The position numbers were made by a program, and so were the translations under genes. DNA of 64,000 nt from Glandiceps talaboti (Eukaryota > Hemichordata > Enteropneusta > Spengelidae): contig NC_135557.1 in NCBI RefSeq assembly GCF_964340395.1, positions 5,975,716 to 6,039,715 of the forward strand, read 5' to 3'. Shown here in pieces: positions 36,055 through 49,249 of this stretch. The notes beneath the pieces were generated by a model. The model worked only from the letters and a program-made list of their open reading frames with translations, was not told where the DNA came from and searched no databases. Every line of letters begins with the position of its first letter. Position 1 is the stretch's first letter.

Positions 36055-36225
36055 GATCAGATTGGCAGGCTTTGAAGCTGCAGGTTGTAGGTTCGAGCCC
36101 CATCGCTGCCATTTGTTTGTGAGTGGTTTGAGTCCTTGGGCAATATTTGAACCATGACTGGTAAAGTCAACCCCGCTGTATAATTGGTGACCTCGTAGGA
36201 TAGGGGTTGCAATGTGAATGAGAAG
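36055..36225 (+). mobile_element. tRNA-derived SINE copy
   Basis: A tRNA-like head with box-B-like GGTTCGAGCCCC is followed by ATCGCTGCCATTTGT, GTCCTTGGGCAATATTTGAA and GGATAGGGGTTGCAATGTGAA. Same structure as the minus-strand copy at 24305-24495. Confidence 0.8.
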
Positions 36226-36344
36226 GGAAATAACTAACTTCAATAAAAGCTTAGCCTCTGTTTGTCTGTGTGTGGATGTGTGTGTCTGTCTTTGTGTTTG
36301 TGCATGCATGCAATTTCTGGATAGATGTGGATTTACGTGTATAT

Positions 36345-36345
36345 A

Positions 36346-36383
<38 letters not shown>
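36345..36383. repeat. (GTCT)n microsatellite
   Basis: Short tetranucleotide run following the SINE. Confidence 0.9.
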
Positions 36384-36386
<3 letters not shown>

Positions 36387-36659
36387 ATGTATACTGCAAT
36401 TAGATGCTGACCTTTACTATAATGATTAAGAACATATTTGAACTCTGTGTAGGTATGTAAGTTAGAAATAATAGTTTCTGATACTTAATGGTGTTGTCTT
36501 GTAAAACTTGGAGGTTATTGCCTTAAAGCGTCTGAATAGTCTAAAAATGGGCTTCAAGTGTTAAAAGAATTACCACCAATGGCGTTGTAGCACAACTGTA
36601 CAGTAAAAAAAATGTTTATCCACATATGCTAGTCCATGCTAACAATAGATGTTCATTTG

Positions 36660-37345
36660 CTGAATAACAATCCAGTTGCCTATCCAACCATGTTGCTATC
36701 TTTGCGATATACGCGATCATTTGGCTGTTGCTATGGGCATGGACATGTTGTTAGATATATTTGAATACATTTTTTAACGTTTTTGTTCACTTGTGTATCA
36801 GTTCCTGATACTATCTTTGCAATAAACGTGATCATTTGGCTGTTGTTATGGGCGTGGTCTTGTTGCTAGGAAAATTTACATACATTTTTTGAATGTTTAT
36901 TCAATTGTCTATTAATCCCCGTTGCTATCTTCCCAATATATGTGATCATTTGGCTGTTGCTATGGGCGTTGTCTTGTTGCTAGGCACATGTGCATACATT
37001 TATTGAATGTTCATTCAATTGTCTTTCTATTCCTTTTGTTACCATTGCAATATACGTGATTATTTGGCTGTTGCTATGGATGTGGTCATGTTGCTAGGCA
37101 AATTTACATACACTTTTTGAAAGTTTATTCAATTGTGTAAGAATCCCTGTTGTCTTTGTAAAATACACCACCATTTGGCTGTTGCTATGGGCGTGATCAT
37201 GGTGGCTAGGGTATTTGCATACATTTTTTAAACGTTTACTCACTTGCCTACCAGACGGTGTTGTTATTTGACCAAAATATACTGCCACTTGGTTGTTGCC
37301 AAGGGCGTGGTCATGGTTGCTAGGGCCAATTTTGTCAACATTATA
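36660..37345 (+). repeat. 114-bp tandem repeat, six diverged copies
   Basis: The marker ATTTGGCTGTTGCTATGGGC recurs at about 36718, 36833, 36946, 37060, 37171 and (diverged) 37286, spaced 111-115 bp. Each unit also has a TTGCTAGG and a TACATTTTTT block. A single diverged unit lies at about 40395-40500. It merges on the right with a dispersed repeat. Confidence 0.85.
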
Positions 37346-37878
37346 TGAGGAAAATCGGCAGAATAACACTTTCAGAAACATCTCACCAAGTTTCAGACTC
37401 ATTGGCCAAGTACGTTTTGAGATATAAGTTTTTGACCAAAAATGAACATTTTTACACCTCATTTGCATATCACTCATGAAATCATTGTATGCTAAATATT
37501 TCTTCGTCCATACATCCCTAGATGCATTCCCATTAAATTTCAGCCCAATCTGCTCAGTGGTTTTGGAATTATAGATTTTTGACAAAAACCCCACATTTCT
37601 AGCCCTAATTTGCATATCACTGATGGGACTATTTTATCATGAATAATTCTTAGTAAAAACACCCTGAAGAATGTTTCATCCAAATTTCAGCCCATGCCCA
37701 GTAGTTGTTTTAGTTTTTTTGACCAAAATCACATTTTTAACCCAAATCACAAACTGTATGGTGGTAAGATCATTTTGATTTGAAGAATTTCCCAACTAGA
37801 CACCCAAGTTAATGGACCCACCAAATACAATGGCAATCGGTTCAGCGGTTTTTGACTTTAAGTTGTTTACACAGACAT

Positions 37879-37911
<33 letters not shown>

Positions 37912-38050
37912 TGTCGGGCAATCCCTATAGCACTACTGAACCTCAGTTCAGTTGTGCTAACAAAACCAGAACTTCTAGGGGAGACCCGTAGGAGACCACC
38001 CCACCCCTCTACACACCCACACACAAGAGGTTGACATGTCCCAGTCTCAA
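37346..38050. repeat. Dispersed repeat with TTTGCATATCAC and CAGA blocks
   Basis: Recurrent phrases such as AATTTCAGCCCA, TTTTTGACCAAAA and TTTGCATATCAC are arranged quasi-periodically and end in a (CAGA)n run (37872-37911), then CCTATAGCACTACTGAACCT. A similar end (CTTATAGCACTTCTGAACCT) is at 39744. The 173-codon minus frame across it is a repeat artefact. Confidence 0.65.
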
Positions 38051-39520
38051 GCTCTTCCCCCTGCTATATACCTCTTATTGTCAAGATGCTATTAAACCTT
38101 ATTTGAAAAAATATCTCAACCCTACATTTGTATGTAGTTGCTTTTTACATGTTGGTGCTGTCCTGTAAAGCTTGAAAATTATTGCCTGAAAATGTTTGAA
38201 TAGTCTCAAAATTGCCTATTAAGAGTAATAACCCTCCAAGGCTTCCAGGGACCCCAGTGTAGGTCACCCTGGCAACTATTGTCTACTTACAAGAACTCAG
38301 TGCTAGTTGATGCTTACTATAAATAGTTTAAAATGTTAATGAGAGAAAGTGTAGCTAGATGATTCCATTTCTTAGTCCCTGGTTCATGAATAGTAATGAG
38401 TTTTTACACATAGTGAAAGTTTGAGGGCGGTAATCTTTTCTGAAGTCACTATGGTGACCTCACAGGTGTCCTGACTCAGGTCTTCACGGAATGACAAGAA
38501 ACATAGAGATGTGCAACACTAAAATTAGTATACAACTAAGCTGCCATGTCAATGACAGTAACTGATTTAACAAAACCATCAAGTGCTTTCCCCAACCCCA
38601 TCAAATGTACATAAACCCATATATTTTGAATGTAAACTTGCAACAAGCCAAGTCTTTTATAGTAAATCACCCCAGGAAAAGGAAAACAGTAAAACAGATT
38701 GAAAAGTACCAAAATATGTTTACATATCACAATCTATTGAGTATCTGAATTTTCTGTAGACATAATAACTACTCTGCCCTGAAATTAGGTCTACAGCAAT
38801 CAATCCAGTGTCCTTGAAAATAAGGACTGACATACACCATAGACCCTCAAATATGCATAATGACAATACATGTTGTATCTGTTTGACCTTTAAGTTCACC
38901 CTCTATTTACCATGTGCCTGTCACATGTCATAAACAACTTGAGAACAATACACCTGTATTCTACAGCCCTATTCATATATCTCAACCATTCTGTAAACCA
39001 ACAAAAGGTGGTTGTATAGCCTTCTATAGAAAATACTGAAAGGACTGTATACATTAGGTACACTTCACTGGTGTCTGGTGTTGGTGGTGGAGTTCACTCA
39101 GAGTCCACTGTAATGATTTTTTAACTCAAAGAAATAGTGAATGTTATCAAAAAATTTCAAAATTGTTACACACATGGTAGAACAGTCACTGTACGTTGTA
39201 GAGAAATACAATTAGTACAGTGATTATTTTCAGATTTTCACATCTATTCATAAAATTCACTTTATTGTATAATTGTTTATCTGTACATGTATATGTATGG
39301 TTTGGTGTTAGGTCTTCATTTCAGTGAAAATAAATCATAATACTATGTAAATTATCGTATCATAACTTCCTGGTTTCCAGTGAGACATGTGTATGGGTGG
39401 CAGATATGGTAAAATTTTCATAGATTTTCAACATAAAATATTGAACTGAGAATGGCAGGTATGAATTTTATACAATTTAATATGTGCCTCCATATACATA
39501 TCCAATGGTAAAAGAGATGT
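38051..39520. other. Intergenic DNA with a partial duplicate of 36425-36550
   Basis: 38095-38220 resembles 36425-36550 (GTTG(T/G)(T/G)CTGTAAA, ATTGCCT(T/G)AAA, TGAATAGTCT). No gene is recognised in the rest. Confidence 0.4.
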
Positions 39521-39522
39521 CT

Positions 39523-39619
39523 GTCTGTACATACATACATACATACATACATACATACATACATACATACATACATACATACATACACACATACATACAT
39601 ACACACACACACACACAAA
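39523..39619. repeat. (ACAT)n microsatellite
   Basis: Tetranucleotide run followed by (CA)n. Confidence 0.96.
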
Positions 39620-40139
39620 CTGCATGTATACATCTTGGTAATATTCTAATTTGACATTAAAATGATAAATGTCTGCAAAATCTAGTCAGAATGAAAGATG
39701 AAATGTACAAGTGTGCCACAAGCTTGCAATGGCACATTTCAATGCTTATAGCACTTCTGAACCTAAGAAGTTCAGTTTTGCTAAAAAAAAGGGACAAAAA
39801 GCAAATGAAAGCAATCTATACATTTACATGTACCATTTATACAAATCTCTGTAGAAAGTTCATACGAGTTCATCATCTGTGGCAGACTCACTGAGCTGCT
39901 AGTGATATATTCTAGTGTCCTTGAGGAGCAGGAAGGGCAATCAGGAAAAAATAGGATTATTTCCTTATAGACTCCCCTCATATATCAAACAAATTTAGAA
40001 CAATGGATGGATTTACAGAAAGCTACCAAGTGTGTCAAAACTAACAGATACATGGAGTTGTAATGTCAGTGAAGGTATCCCACCATAGAAATGACCCACG
40101 TAAGTGAGTGAGTGGGTGGGTGAGTGTAACCTTATAGTC

Positions 40140-40246
40140 TAGTTCCTGAAGATCGCGTTCCGATTTTACACCACGATATTTTCACACATCACTGTAATGT
40201 GTGAAGATAACATAGAGTAAAATCGGAACACGGTCATCAGGAACTA
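40140..40246. mobile_element. 107-bp foldback MITE, TAGTTCCTGA ends
   Basis: TAGTTCCTGAAGATCGCGTT pairs with the inverted right end (TCAGGAACTA), and GTTCCGATTTTAC and TTCACACAT have inverted partners. Solo ends of the same family are seen near 15024 and 5853. No clear target duplication could be read. Non-coding. Confidence 0.8.
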
Positions 40247-40499
40247 AACTAGTTTATACATGCCATGGTTTTTGTGTTGACTATTTTGAACTCACGCCAG
40301 CTTTACATACTCCCTTGCTAAAATACATGTACAACAATCACAGCAATAGACAATAGATTCATCACCATGTCCAAAAATACCACCAATGTCAATGTAGTGC
40401 AACTGTAATTGACTGTTGCGATGGGTGTGGTTTTGTTTCTAGGCATATTTACATACATTGTTTTAATCTGTATTCACTTACCTACCCACCCTATTCACT

Positions 40500-41110
40500 A
40501 CAAATTTGGCCACCCTTCAGTTAAACGTTTTATGACTACCAGAACAGTGCATGTATTATATAGTTCTCTTGTACTGTATTACCTTATACCAATTTAAAAG
40601 AAAATCGCCATACTACAGAATGTCTGCAATATGCACACAATGGCTTCCTGGTAACTGACCCAGAAGGTCAAGGTCAATGTCAAAGATCAATATGTTACAA
40701 GAAAGCATGAATATTAGTATATAGGATTAGACCTTTGATTGGACTCTCTATGTAGTGAAGTTTTTGAGTTATGCAGTTATATTTTCATGTATTACTCCAA
40801 ATGTAATCGATCTTCAAAAAAAACATTAAATGAGCACTAAAAGTACACCGTGTATATATTTGTCTTATGTGTTACCGTGGACATAATCTAACGCAAATTG
40901 GCAAGAAGTGGATAAGGAAAAGTGTCTGTCATAGACGAAAATGGATATATTTTTTATAAATTATCCCCAAAGGTCAAGATCAAAGGTCAATGCTTATAAG
41001 AATACTTGTACCTGATAATGGAGGAGGGAGGTAGACACTTGAATCCAGTCTATGTATTACTTTTTTTTAAAGATATGCTATCGGTCAACTTTGCAGATGT
41101 CACAATAGAA
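40500..41110. other. Intergenic DNA, no gene recognised
   Basis: Contains two AAGGTCAA-type phrases (about 40667 and 40970) in similar contexts, suggesting a diverged duplication. No ORF of note. Confidence 0.35.
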
Positions 41111-41118
41111 AACAACAT

Positions 41119-41497
41119 GCATATGTCGCATATGACATATCACCTATATGTCGCATATGACATATCACCTATATATCCCATATGACATATCACCTATATA
41201 TCCCATATGACATATCACCTATATATCCCGTATGACATATCACCTATATATCCCACATGACATATCACCTATATGTCCCATATGACATATCACCTATATG
41301 TCCCATATGACATATCACCTACTATATCCCATATGACATATCACCTATATGTCCCACATGACATATCACCTATATATCCCACATGACATATCACCTATAT
41401 ATCCCACATGACATATCACCTATATGTCCCACATGACATATCACCTATATGTCCCATATGACATATCACCTATATGTCCCATATGACATATCACCTT
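41119..41497. repeat. 25-bp tandem repeat (about 15 copies)
   Basis: Unit CATATGACATATCACCTATA plus five variable bases (TGTCC, TATCC or TGTCG). The CATATG core is palindromic. Copies are nearly identical, indicating a young array. Confidence 0.95.
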
Positions 41498-41844
41498 TGT
41501 GATAGGTTTGAAAGAAATCATCAACAAATCATGATAATCATATAATGTGATAAATACAAGTTAGTCAGTCCATCTACAGAGAATACATAAATCACAGGAG
41601 AGTCAGAACTTTTGGAGGTAAATCGTAACACTATTACAAGAAATTTCTCTCAATGAGGTTGAATTTAAAACATTTTATTTCGAAATAAAATGGAAGGTTT
41701 TAAGTTCAACGTTACTGTGAGCATGTTCTGTCATATATATCAACATCTATATATAACATCTACATTCGATCATCACACATTTGAGAACATGGGTATTTTG
41801 TTACCATCATTGTGTGCACCAAATAAGATGAAACATTAAATAGC

Positions 41845-42695
41845 ATTCCAAATATAGTATTAAGACTACTGCGCATGCGCGACAGACGCTTCAGTTTCAT
41901 GCGCGGAGCTTTCTACGAAAATCAATTAATATGGAAATGATTCGCTACAACTAAAAGAGAAAGTTCAATCGATCATCTTTATACGACAATATGTGAACAT
42001 CCTTGTATACACGAAATTATGTAATTTGAGGTTTGCATATTAAAATATTGCCTAAGTACCTACACTCATTATTTATCATAATGACACATACATGTACTAT
42101 TCAGGGGATGTTTAATCAGTTATTGTGATTCCCAAAAGGGACATGTGTATAAGGGTTTGGTTCAGCAGCTTTCACGACGTACAGAACAAACAAACACAAA
42201 TACAGACCAGACAAAACTCGAATAATACCTTTCCCCACTGACGGTTAAACCCAAAACTAGAAAATTATATTTGATTAGGTGTAACACATACTATCACATT
42301 GTTTAGTTTGTGCAGTAGGTTAATTGCAGTAATGAGTACAGTATTAAAGTTATTTGTAGCAAACCTTTGGTCACGTAACGCCATCTTGGCCGACAGAGTT
42401 GTAAGATATGACCCGGACAAAAAGGTACTGTGACCCGGGTCTACTGTTTTGAGTCATTGTATAGTTGTCACCACACAGGAGTTTTTCAGTCCCAGCTCAA
42501 ATTTCTGTGTCAAGTTTCGATGAATACGTATACTTTTCCTTAATCAGTGCACAGTGAGCTTCTTGGGGACTATAATCAGTGTTACAGCTATTTTGTACAA
42601 ATCTATTGGACTAACCAGGTAAAATATTCGTGACGGTGATTTCCGATACGAGTCTCAAATGAAAATGTGAGTCTCATGTGAAATAATACGGTGTT
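41845..42695 (-). repeat. Right arm of the large inverted duplication
   Basis: Reverse-complement partner of 32950-33680. It carries the NRF1-like GCGCATGCGC at 41871-41880, TATACACGAAATTATG, TTAGGTGTAACACAT and GACGGTGATTTCCGATACG. About 42345-42590 has no counterpart in the other arm and includes CGCCATCTTGG (42380-42390). Confidence 0.8.
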
Positions 42696-43265
42696 AAATA
42701 ACAATTTTTAACATTACAATTTACACACTGAAAATACAATATTTTATAGACAGGAATGAACACGACAGTGACCTACCTGAATATTATGACGTCAATGTCT
42801 TCGAGTTGTGACGTTGTATCAACAATTAAACAAAGCGATACACTCGTATCACCACTCACTTGGTTATACAACGTCTACACCGTCCCAGTTCGGTTCATGT
42901 ATCACCTGTACACAGTGAAATCATTCGACTCTACAGGCACGAACACTATCACGTGACAACACCGACCAATCACGGTACGGTGTGTACTTAAGTAAACAGT
43001 CAATAGCTATCCAATGACACTGCGCTGGTCACATTAGTTATTACAATTCAACATAAAGGTTTGTTTTGTATTTTCCAACTTCTCTGAGAATTCAAAGCAA
43101 ACTTAAATAATCTTTGGTCACTACTAAATAACACTTAAATCTTGGATTTTCAAAGTAATAAAGAGACGTTAAATAAATTGTAAATTAAAGGCAAACCCGT
43201 AATAATTGGAAATTGTTTCCATGGTGATAAATGCATTTCGATAAGATAGGATGACATATTGTTTT

Positions 43266-44097
43266 AGGGAGCCTTCAGTATTTACAGGGGGGCGGAGGAA
43301 ATCATGCATAGTATGTTAAGTAAAACATGACCCTCCCCCATTCTCAATTTGTAAAAAGTGACCCTCCCCTTTGTCCCATTTTGTAAAACATGACCCTCCC
43401 CATGACAATTGCATATACATGTACTGAAAGTTAATCAATATTCCCATTATATGTAGACATACAAATTAAATGATTTTGACTATTTATACCTTTCTCTTAT
43501 ATTTATAATCATACACATTCTAGTTAGTATCTAAAACATGCTTTCCATGTTGTGCATACTGTCTGATCTGGTCACTTGCAAAAGTTCCCTGATATCATTG
43601 TCATCATCATCATCACCTTCTCCTTCAGTATTGCCATTATCAGTGTCACTTTAATCTGACCCACTCTCACTACTTGAGTCAGTACTGTCCGTGTTCTCTA
43701 TGACAAAAGTTCATCATCATCCTCCTCATCATCATCATCATTATCATCATCATCATCATCACTGCTACCATCACCATCATATTTTAACAACAACATTCAC
43801 GAACAGTTTGAATGATGAAGTGAGATGGTACACTCAACAAAATGCATCACCAGATGATTAAAAATACTCACATTCACTATTGCTATTTTGCTAGACAACA
43901 ACTTTTACATCTCAAAAGATACAAAACAAATTGACAATGATTGAATCTTCAATTTGTCATAAAACTACGGATTTTAAAATGTGACCCTCCCCAAACTTTG
44001 TAATGCAAAATATGACCCTCCCCGAAGAACAGGTTTGTAAAATGTGCCCCCCCCACCGATTCTTCCGACTCTCCCCTGTAAATGCTGAAGGCTCCCT
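43266..44097. mobile_element. 832-bp non-autonomous inverted-repeat element
   Basis: Begins AGGGAGCCTTCAG then ATTTACAGGGG and ends with the inverse (CCCCTGTAAAT then CTGAAGGCTCCCT), arms of 25 bp. The interior has several GTGACCCTCCCC phrases and an ATC-rich microsatellite (about 43600-43775). No transposase frame. The target duplication is unclear (TT at most). Confidence 0.8.
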
Positions 44098-44204
44098 TAG
44101 TTTGAACAAAGAGACCGCAATGATAAAAAACAAAAGATATAATTATAAGCGTCGTGGATGGTGTATATGTATATCAAACGTTAAATACAAGTTTACACAC
44201 GAGA

Positions 44205-44352
44205 GGTTATTACCCAATATCACCTCTTCGTTCGTCGTATTGTCATGAGTGCAATTTCCTTAACGTGACACTCGTCTCACGACTCGTGTCACGTTAGGGA
44301 AACTGCACTGACGGCGATACGACGACTGAAGAGGTCATATCGGGTAATAACC
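44205..44352. mobile_element. 148-bp foldback MITE
   Basis: GGTTATTACCC at the left and GGGTAATAACC at the right; the arms continue imperfectly through CCTCTTCGTTCGTCGTAT, GAGTGCA and TTAACGTGACAC to a central CGTCTCACG. No clear target duplication. It starts inside a short plus-strand ORF, which is therefore not a gene. Confidence 0.85.
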
Positions 44353-45741
44353 AATTTATCATATGGTTATGCCAGGAATTCAAATGGAAAGTATGAAAAA
44401 TAAAAAAGCACGGCTTGCTATGCAGTACGCTTCGTGTTTCACGTGACCAGTTATCAGGTGACATTTACATACACATATAGTTTGCTAACCCTGCTGTTCA
44501 ACCTCATTCTCGAAAACCAGAGTTATTATTTCTACCACTAGTACTACATTTCGAAGAGACTCGTTAAGAACGTTGCCGTAAAACAGGCCGTGGTTTGCGA
44601 CGATGGCATAATTACCTGCTCCGACAATAATCAATTTTCATCAGATTTCGGTGTAACTCTCCACAAGTATTTCGAAATACAATATTGATATAAGAGTAAG
44701 TAAAAAATGCTTGAATATATGTTGTCGACCGCGAGCGTAGTAACCGCAGTACGATAGTATAGTACGTGTAGTGTCACACAGTGTTATCAGTGGATGGATG
44801 GCTTACACTAACAGTCGTGCCTGCGATACCGTTGCCAAATGTATGTACCTGTACAATGTTGTTATAAATTTAGGACCATAAATAGTATCATTTGGGTATG
44901 GATATTTTCGTCAAACTTACCTTGTTTTGAACATTCCTCAGTTTTAATTTCTTTAAGATGTACTACTCACCTCTGAAGTGATACCATAACTATATGTTTT
45001 TAGGATAACGCATGTCGAGATATATTGTGACGTCACGGATACCATAGACTTGATTGTTGTTGATGATAGTCTTCAATTTGAACTTTTGTTCCAAACACGT
45101 GACTTACCAACACAGATGAATATCCAATTGAAGATATTGTTGTTGATGTTAATGCGGTATAAACAGGTTCACTGAAAGTCCAATTTACCCACCTTTACCC
45201 TACCTTTAACTTACCTGTGACCCACCTAACTACCATCTCTGTCAAGGGGTAGTAAGAGACGAACTTCACTTTTGACTGTTTACAGCCCCAAGGGGAGAGA
45301 TCACCGGGGGTAAATTAAGTCAACGATGTCACTTCGTCTCATACTCACCACATTTACACATCCTCTGCTAAAGATTTACCCCAGTGGAACGATATGGTCA
45401 AACATGACTGTTCGTATAGTGGTTATTATTCTATTTTAACCAAAACTGTTTACAAGTGAACAAGTTTAAAATTCTCTTAGTCACAAGTACTAAGGTAAAT
45501 GACATTGTTTTTTGTGTGTTTTTTTTAAACATTCAAGATACTTAGAACGTCTCAATTGCATTAATAACGTCATGGCGATACTATCTAGCCCACTCAACGT
45601 CGTAAATAAATCACAAGTTATCGACAAACGTATCTGTTGTCGTTGGTAGACATTCTTGTCGATGGTGGCGCACTCCAGCCTGAGAGGTTTGCTCAAACAA
45701 GTGCGCGTTCATCTTGGAATCTTTGAATGCATAGATTCCCT
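44353..45741. other. Intergenic DNA, no gene recognised
   Basis: No supported gene, RNA or tandem repeat. Confidence 0.35.
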
Positions 45742-46484
45742 TTAGGGGAGAACCATTTGATTTGTGGGGTGTGGTGGGGTGTGGTTGGGTGGAGGCAGTG
45801 AGTATGGCAACAATTTTTTTCCCATCACTGTGACAGCAACTTTTTTTATCGTCAGTGCGGCATCAAATTATTTTTTCCATATGCAGCAGCAATGCACTTT
45901 ATTTTTATCTCGGTTACCAATTGTTTAATGTGCGTTTCATAACTATACCTACATGTCACTGGTTGACAACTAACTTGTTCTGTGTAAATAGCAATAAGTA
46001 GCACTTTACAATCTATGCTTCTGCTATTTAAATTTTATGTACAAAAGATAGCTTCTAACAAATCCACGAGGAGCTGACTGATCTGGGGTGTGCTGTACTC
46101 CTCACCCCTCTGAGTTGTTTTCCTTTAAGCCATTATAATAGTACCAGACCCCGACCAGAAGAAAATATCTTGCATCTTGAATTGTGAAAGCAGCCCTATA
46201 TCATGAATGTTTCAAAAAAACATAGGGCTTGCTCACAAATACTGAAAACATTAGCGCTGCCTTAGGCGGCACGTGCCGCCTCCAAACAAATTGAAAATGA
46301 GAGAATCGGATTCATAAATTTTGCTGATTTCAGCACATCGGATCAATTTTTTTACTTCTGTCTGTTGAAACAATTTTTTTCTTGAGCAGTTACGGGATCA
46401 AATTATATTTTTTTTCTCCTTCACTTGCCGGCAATTTTTTTCTTCAAATCTTCCACTCCCAGAAATCAAATGGTTCTCCCCTAA
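45742..46484. mobile_element. 743-bp non-autonomous element, TTAGGGGAGAACC ends
   Basis: TTAGGGGAGAACCATTTGAT at the left is matched by its inverse ending CTCCCCTAA at 46484; inverted similarity continues weakly through T-rich blocks. The interior has repeated CAATTTTTTTC-like phrases and no transposase frame. TA or TTA/TAA borders suggest a TA-targeting family, but this is inference. Confidence 0.75.
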
Positions 46485-48060
46485 CGATATTTTACATTCT
46501 AAATATAACTGCTATTTTGTATTGCCGTGTGAAATAAATGAATGTAACAGTCTTTTTATTGAAACATAAGAAATAGGAAGAGGAGGGAGGGTGTTCGGGT
46601 AGGTGGGAAGGATGGGGGGAGAGACTGTTTGGTAACTACCAATGAAATATTTATCTATGAAAATACACTATATTTTAGAATGAATGTCATATCTTCCTTT
46701 GTTTAGACTCAACGAGAGCAGATTTTGATTTGGGGAGAGACAAACTGAAATGTTAGAATCGATGGCACAGTCCTTTCAAGTGTACTATGAATCAGATTCT
46801 GTGTTAGGAAAGGAGGATACAGCGGGTGGGGTGGGCGGGATTCTTATCCATTGATATGATACTTTGATAGTGCTATGTAACTTTCAGATCCACTGAAATT
46901 AGCAAAATTAGATGCCTTGAACGAAGTTGCCATGATACACCTTTGAAGCTCGTTCAAGGATGAATCTTTTTTCCCTTCTATTTATTCATACTTTTCACTT
47001 TTCAAGCAGCAGTGGATATAGTCAGGTGAGTACATCATGTGACTCCTAGCTCATTTATTATCTTAAACACGTGACCACATTTTCAACAGGGAACCTGATT
47101 TTGTTGAAGATTTTGATTAGCAGTTAAACAAAAAATGACAACTAGGGGGTGATTTTCTCAGAATCTGTAACATTTTCTCCAGAATGTGAACCAATGAATT
47201 AATGGACAATTTATCTATACCAACTTTGTAGAAGGAGAGATGAACACATTTCCTGTTCTTTAGAAATCTTTTCTGACAAAATGGATGATTATATTTATTA
47301 TGTATTACAGAGTTTTTATATATTTTAGAAATTTACGAGATTGAAATATGCAAATTTTATGAAATCTTTTTTTTTACAAATAAAACATTGAGTACGTAAA
47401 CATGTGCAAAGACAATATGACGTCATCTGACAGTCATTAAATTCTAAATGAGATATGAGAAGTATATGTAAATGAGGCATTCTACATGTATATACTGACG
47501 TCATGCTTCTATGTATTATCACGTTTGTGGATAAATAAATATCCATATTTTATAAATCGTAAATATTTGTTGTATGTGTCATGACTTGTTGATAACGTCT
47601 CAGCAAGGAATGTTACAAAACTTCTCTTTTCTGTTTTGCAACATAGTTCCAAGGTATTAGTTGTGTTGAGTTTTCAGACCTAAGTTTTCTTTAGACTCCG
47701 TCTTAAACGTGTGCAAATATTTAATCACATCTTCCACAAAGAATGGATTCGTCAGGTTGCTATAGACAGAAAGATTCGTTGTCAGATTCAACAATAGCGC
47801 CATCAACGACAACAACGACATTTCCCAAGTCTAGGCTATGCTATGCACCCCCCACTACACACAAATTGTATAGCGTCACAAACGATGAAACTGAGAAATG
47901 ACTTCCAAATTATAAATATACTCGTAATATATTATGCATTCAATCAGCTACCCCCTTCTTTCTGTATGGATTAGTTCTCTAGTGAAATTAACATTTGGAT
48001 TTCATAACGATGCTAACTTTTGAAGTCAAAGTTTGACTGCCAAAATAGTTCACTAAAACC
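46485..48060. other. Intergenic DNA, no gene recognised
   Basis: AT-rich sequence with no supported gene. Short open frames, such as 47325-47546 on the minus strand, show no known domain. Confidence 0.35.
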
Positions 48061-48089
48061 AGAGTCATTTGAACGCAGAGATGCACACA

Positions 48090-48497
48090 CGCACCGCACG
48101 CATACACAAATACTTGCACATACATACATACATACATACATACATACATACATACATACATACAGACAGACAGACAGACAGACAGACACATACATACATA
48201 CATACATACATACATACATACACACACATGCATAGACATACATACATACATACATACATACATACATACATACATACATACATACATACAGACACATACA
48301 TACATACATACATACATACATACATACATACATACATACACATGCACACACATGCATACATATACATACATACATACATACATACATACAGACAGACAGA
48401 CAGACAGACACATACATACATACATACATACATACATACATACACACACATGCATAGACATACATACATACATACATACATACATACACACATACAT

Positions 48498-48528
<31 letters not shown>

Positions 48529-48662
48529 GTCAGACACATACATACATACATACATACATACATACATACATACATACAGACACATACATACATACATACA
48601 TACATACATACATACATACATACACATGCACACACATGCATACATATACATACATACATACA

Positions 48663-48694
<32 letters not shown>

Positions 48695-48825
48695 CATACA
48701 GACAGACAGACAGACACATACATGCATACATACATACATACATACATACAGACAGACAGCCAGACAGACAGACAGACAGACACATACATACATACATACA
48801 TACATACATACATACATACATACAT

Positions 48826-48858
<33 letters not shown>

Positions 48859-48918
48859 TACATACATACATACATACATACATACATACATACATACATA
48901 CATACATACATACATACT
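48090..48918. repeat. Long (CATA)n/(CAGA)n microsatellite, about 830 bp
   Basis: Blocks of CATA alternate with CAGA and CACA runs. Larger blocks (CATA, then CACACATGCATAGACATA) recur at about 48180-48300 and 48410-48480, and CACATGCACACACATGCATA near 48340 and 48622, which is evidence of unequal exchange. Frames over 280 codons on both strands are artefacts of the 4-bp period. Confidence 0.97.
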
Positions 48919-49249
48919 AATACATCCATGGTAGGACCTAGCTATTCTCGGCCGGACGTACGTGTACTCACAGACAGTTAACACACGGTGTACTGGACAT
49001 CGACAACCCGTTCTCAGTCACGGGTAACTTCTAACATGCTTATACTAACTAATAAATTCTCCCTTTGCATGTATTTATTCAAGATTGGATTTAAAGGTTG
49101 CAATAAATTGAAGAAAAAACAACATCTGAGAACAATTCGGGCAATATTCTGGCAATTCTTCTATGTACGACGTGCATTTGACACGATGCGATGACGTATA
49201 AGGGACGCAAGGACTACGTACATGTACACTGCATAGTACTTGACTCGGC

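Noticed and set aside
37094-37615. 173-codon minus-strand ORF
   Set aside because: It is antisense to a dispersed repeat with quasi-periodic phrases and has no known domain.
47988-48984. Long MYVC and HTYI repeat frames on both strands
   Set aside because: They are produced by the CATA/CAGA tetranucleotide microsatellite.
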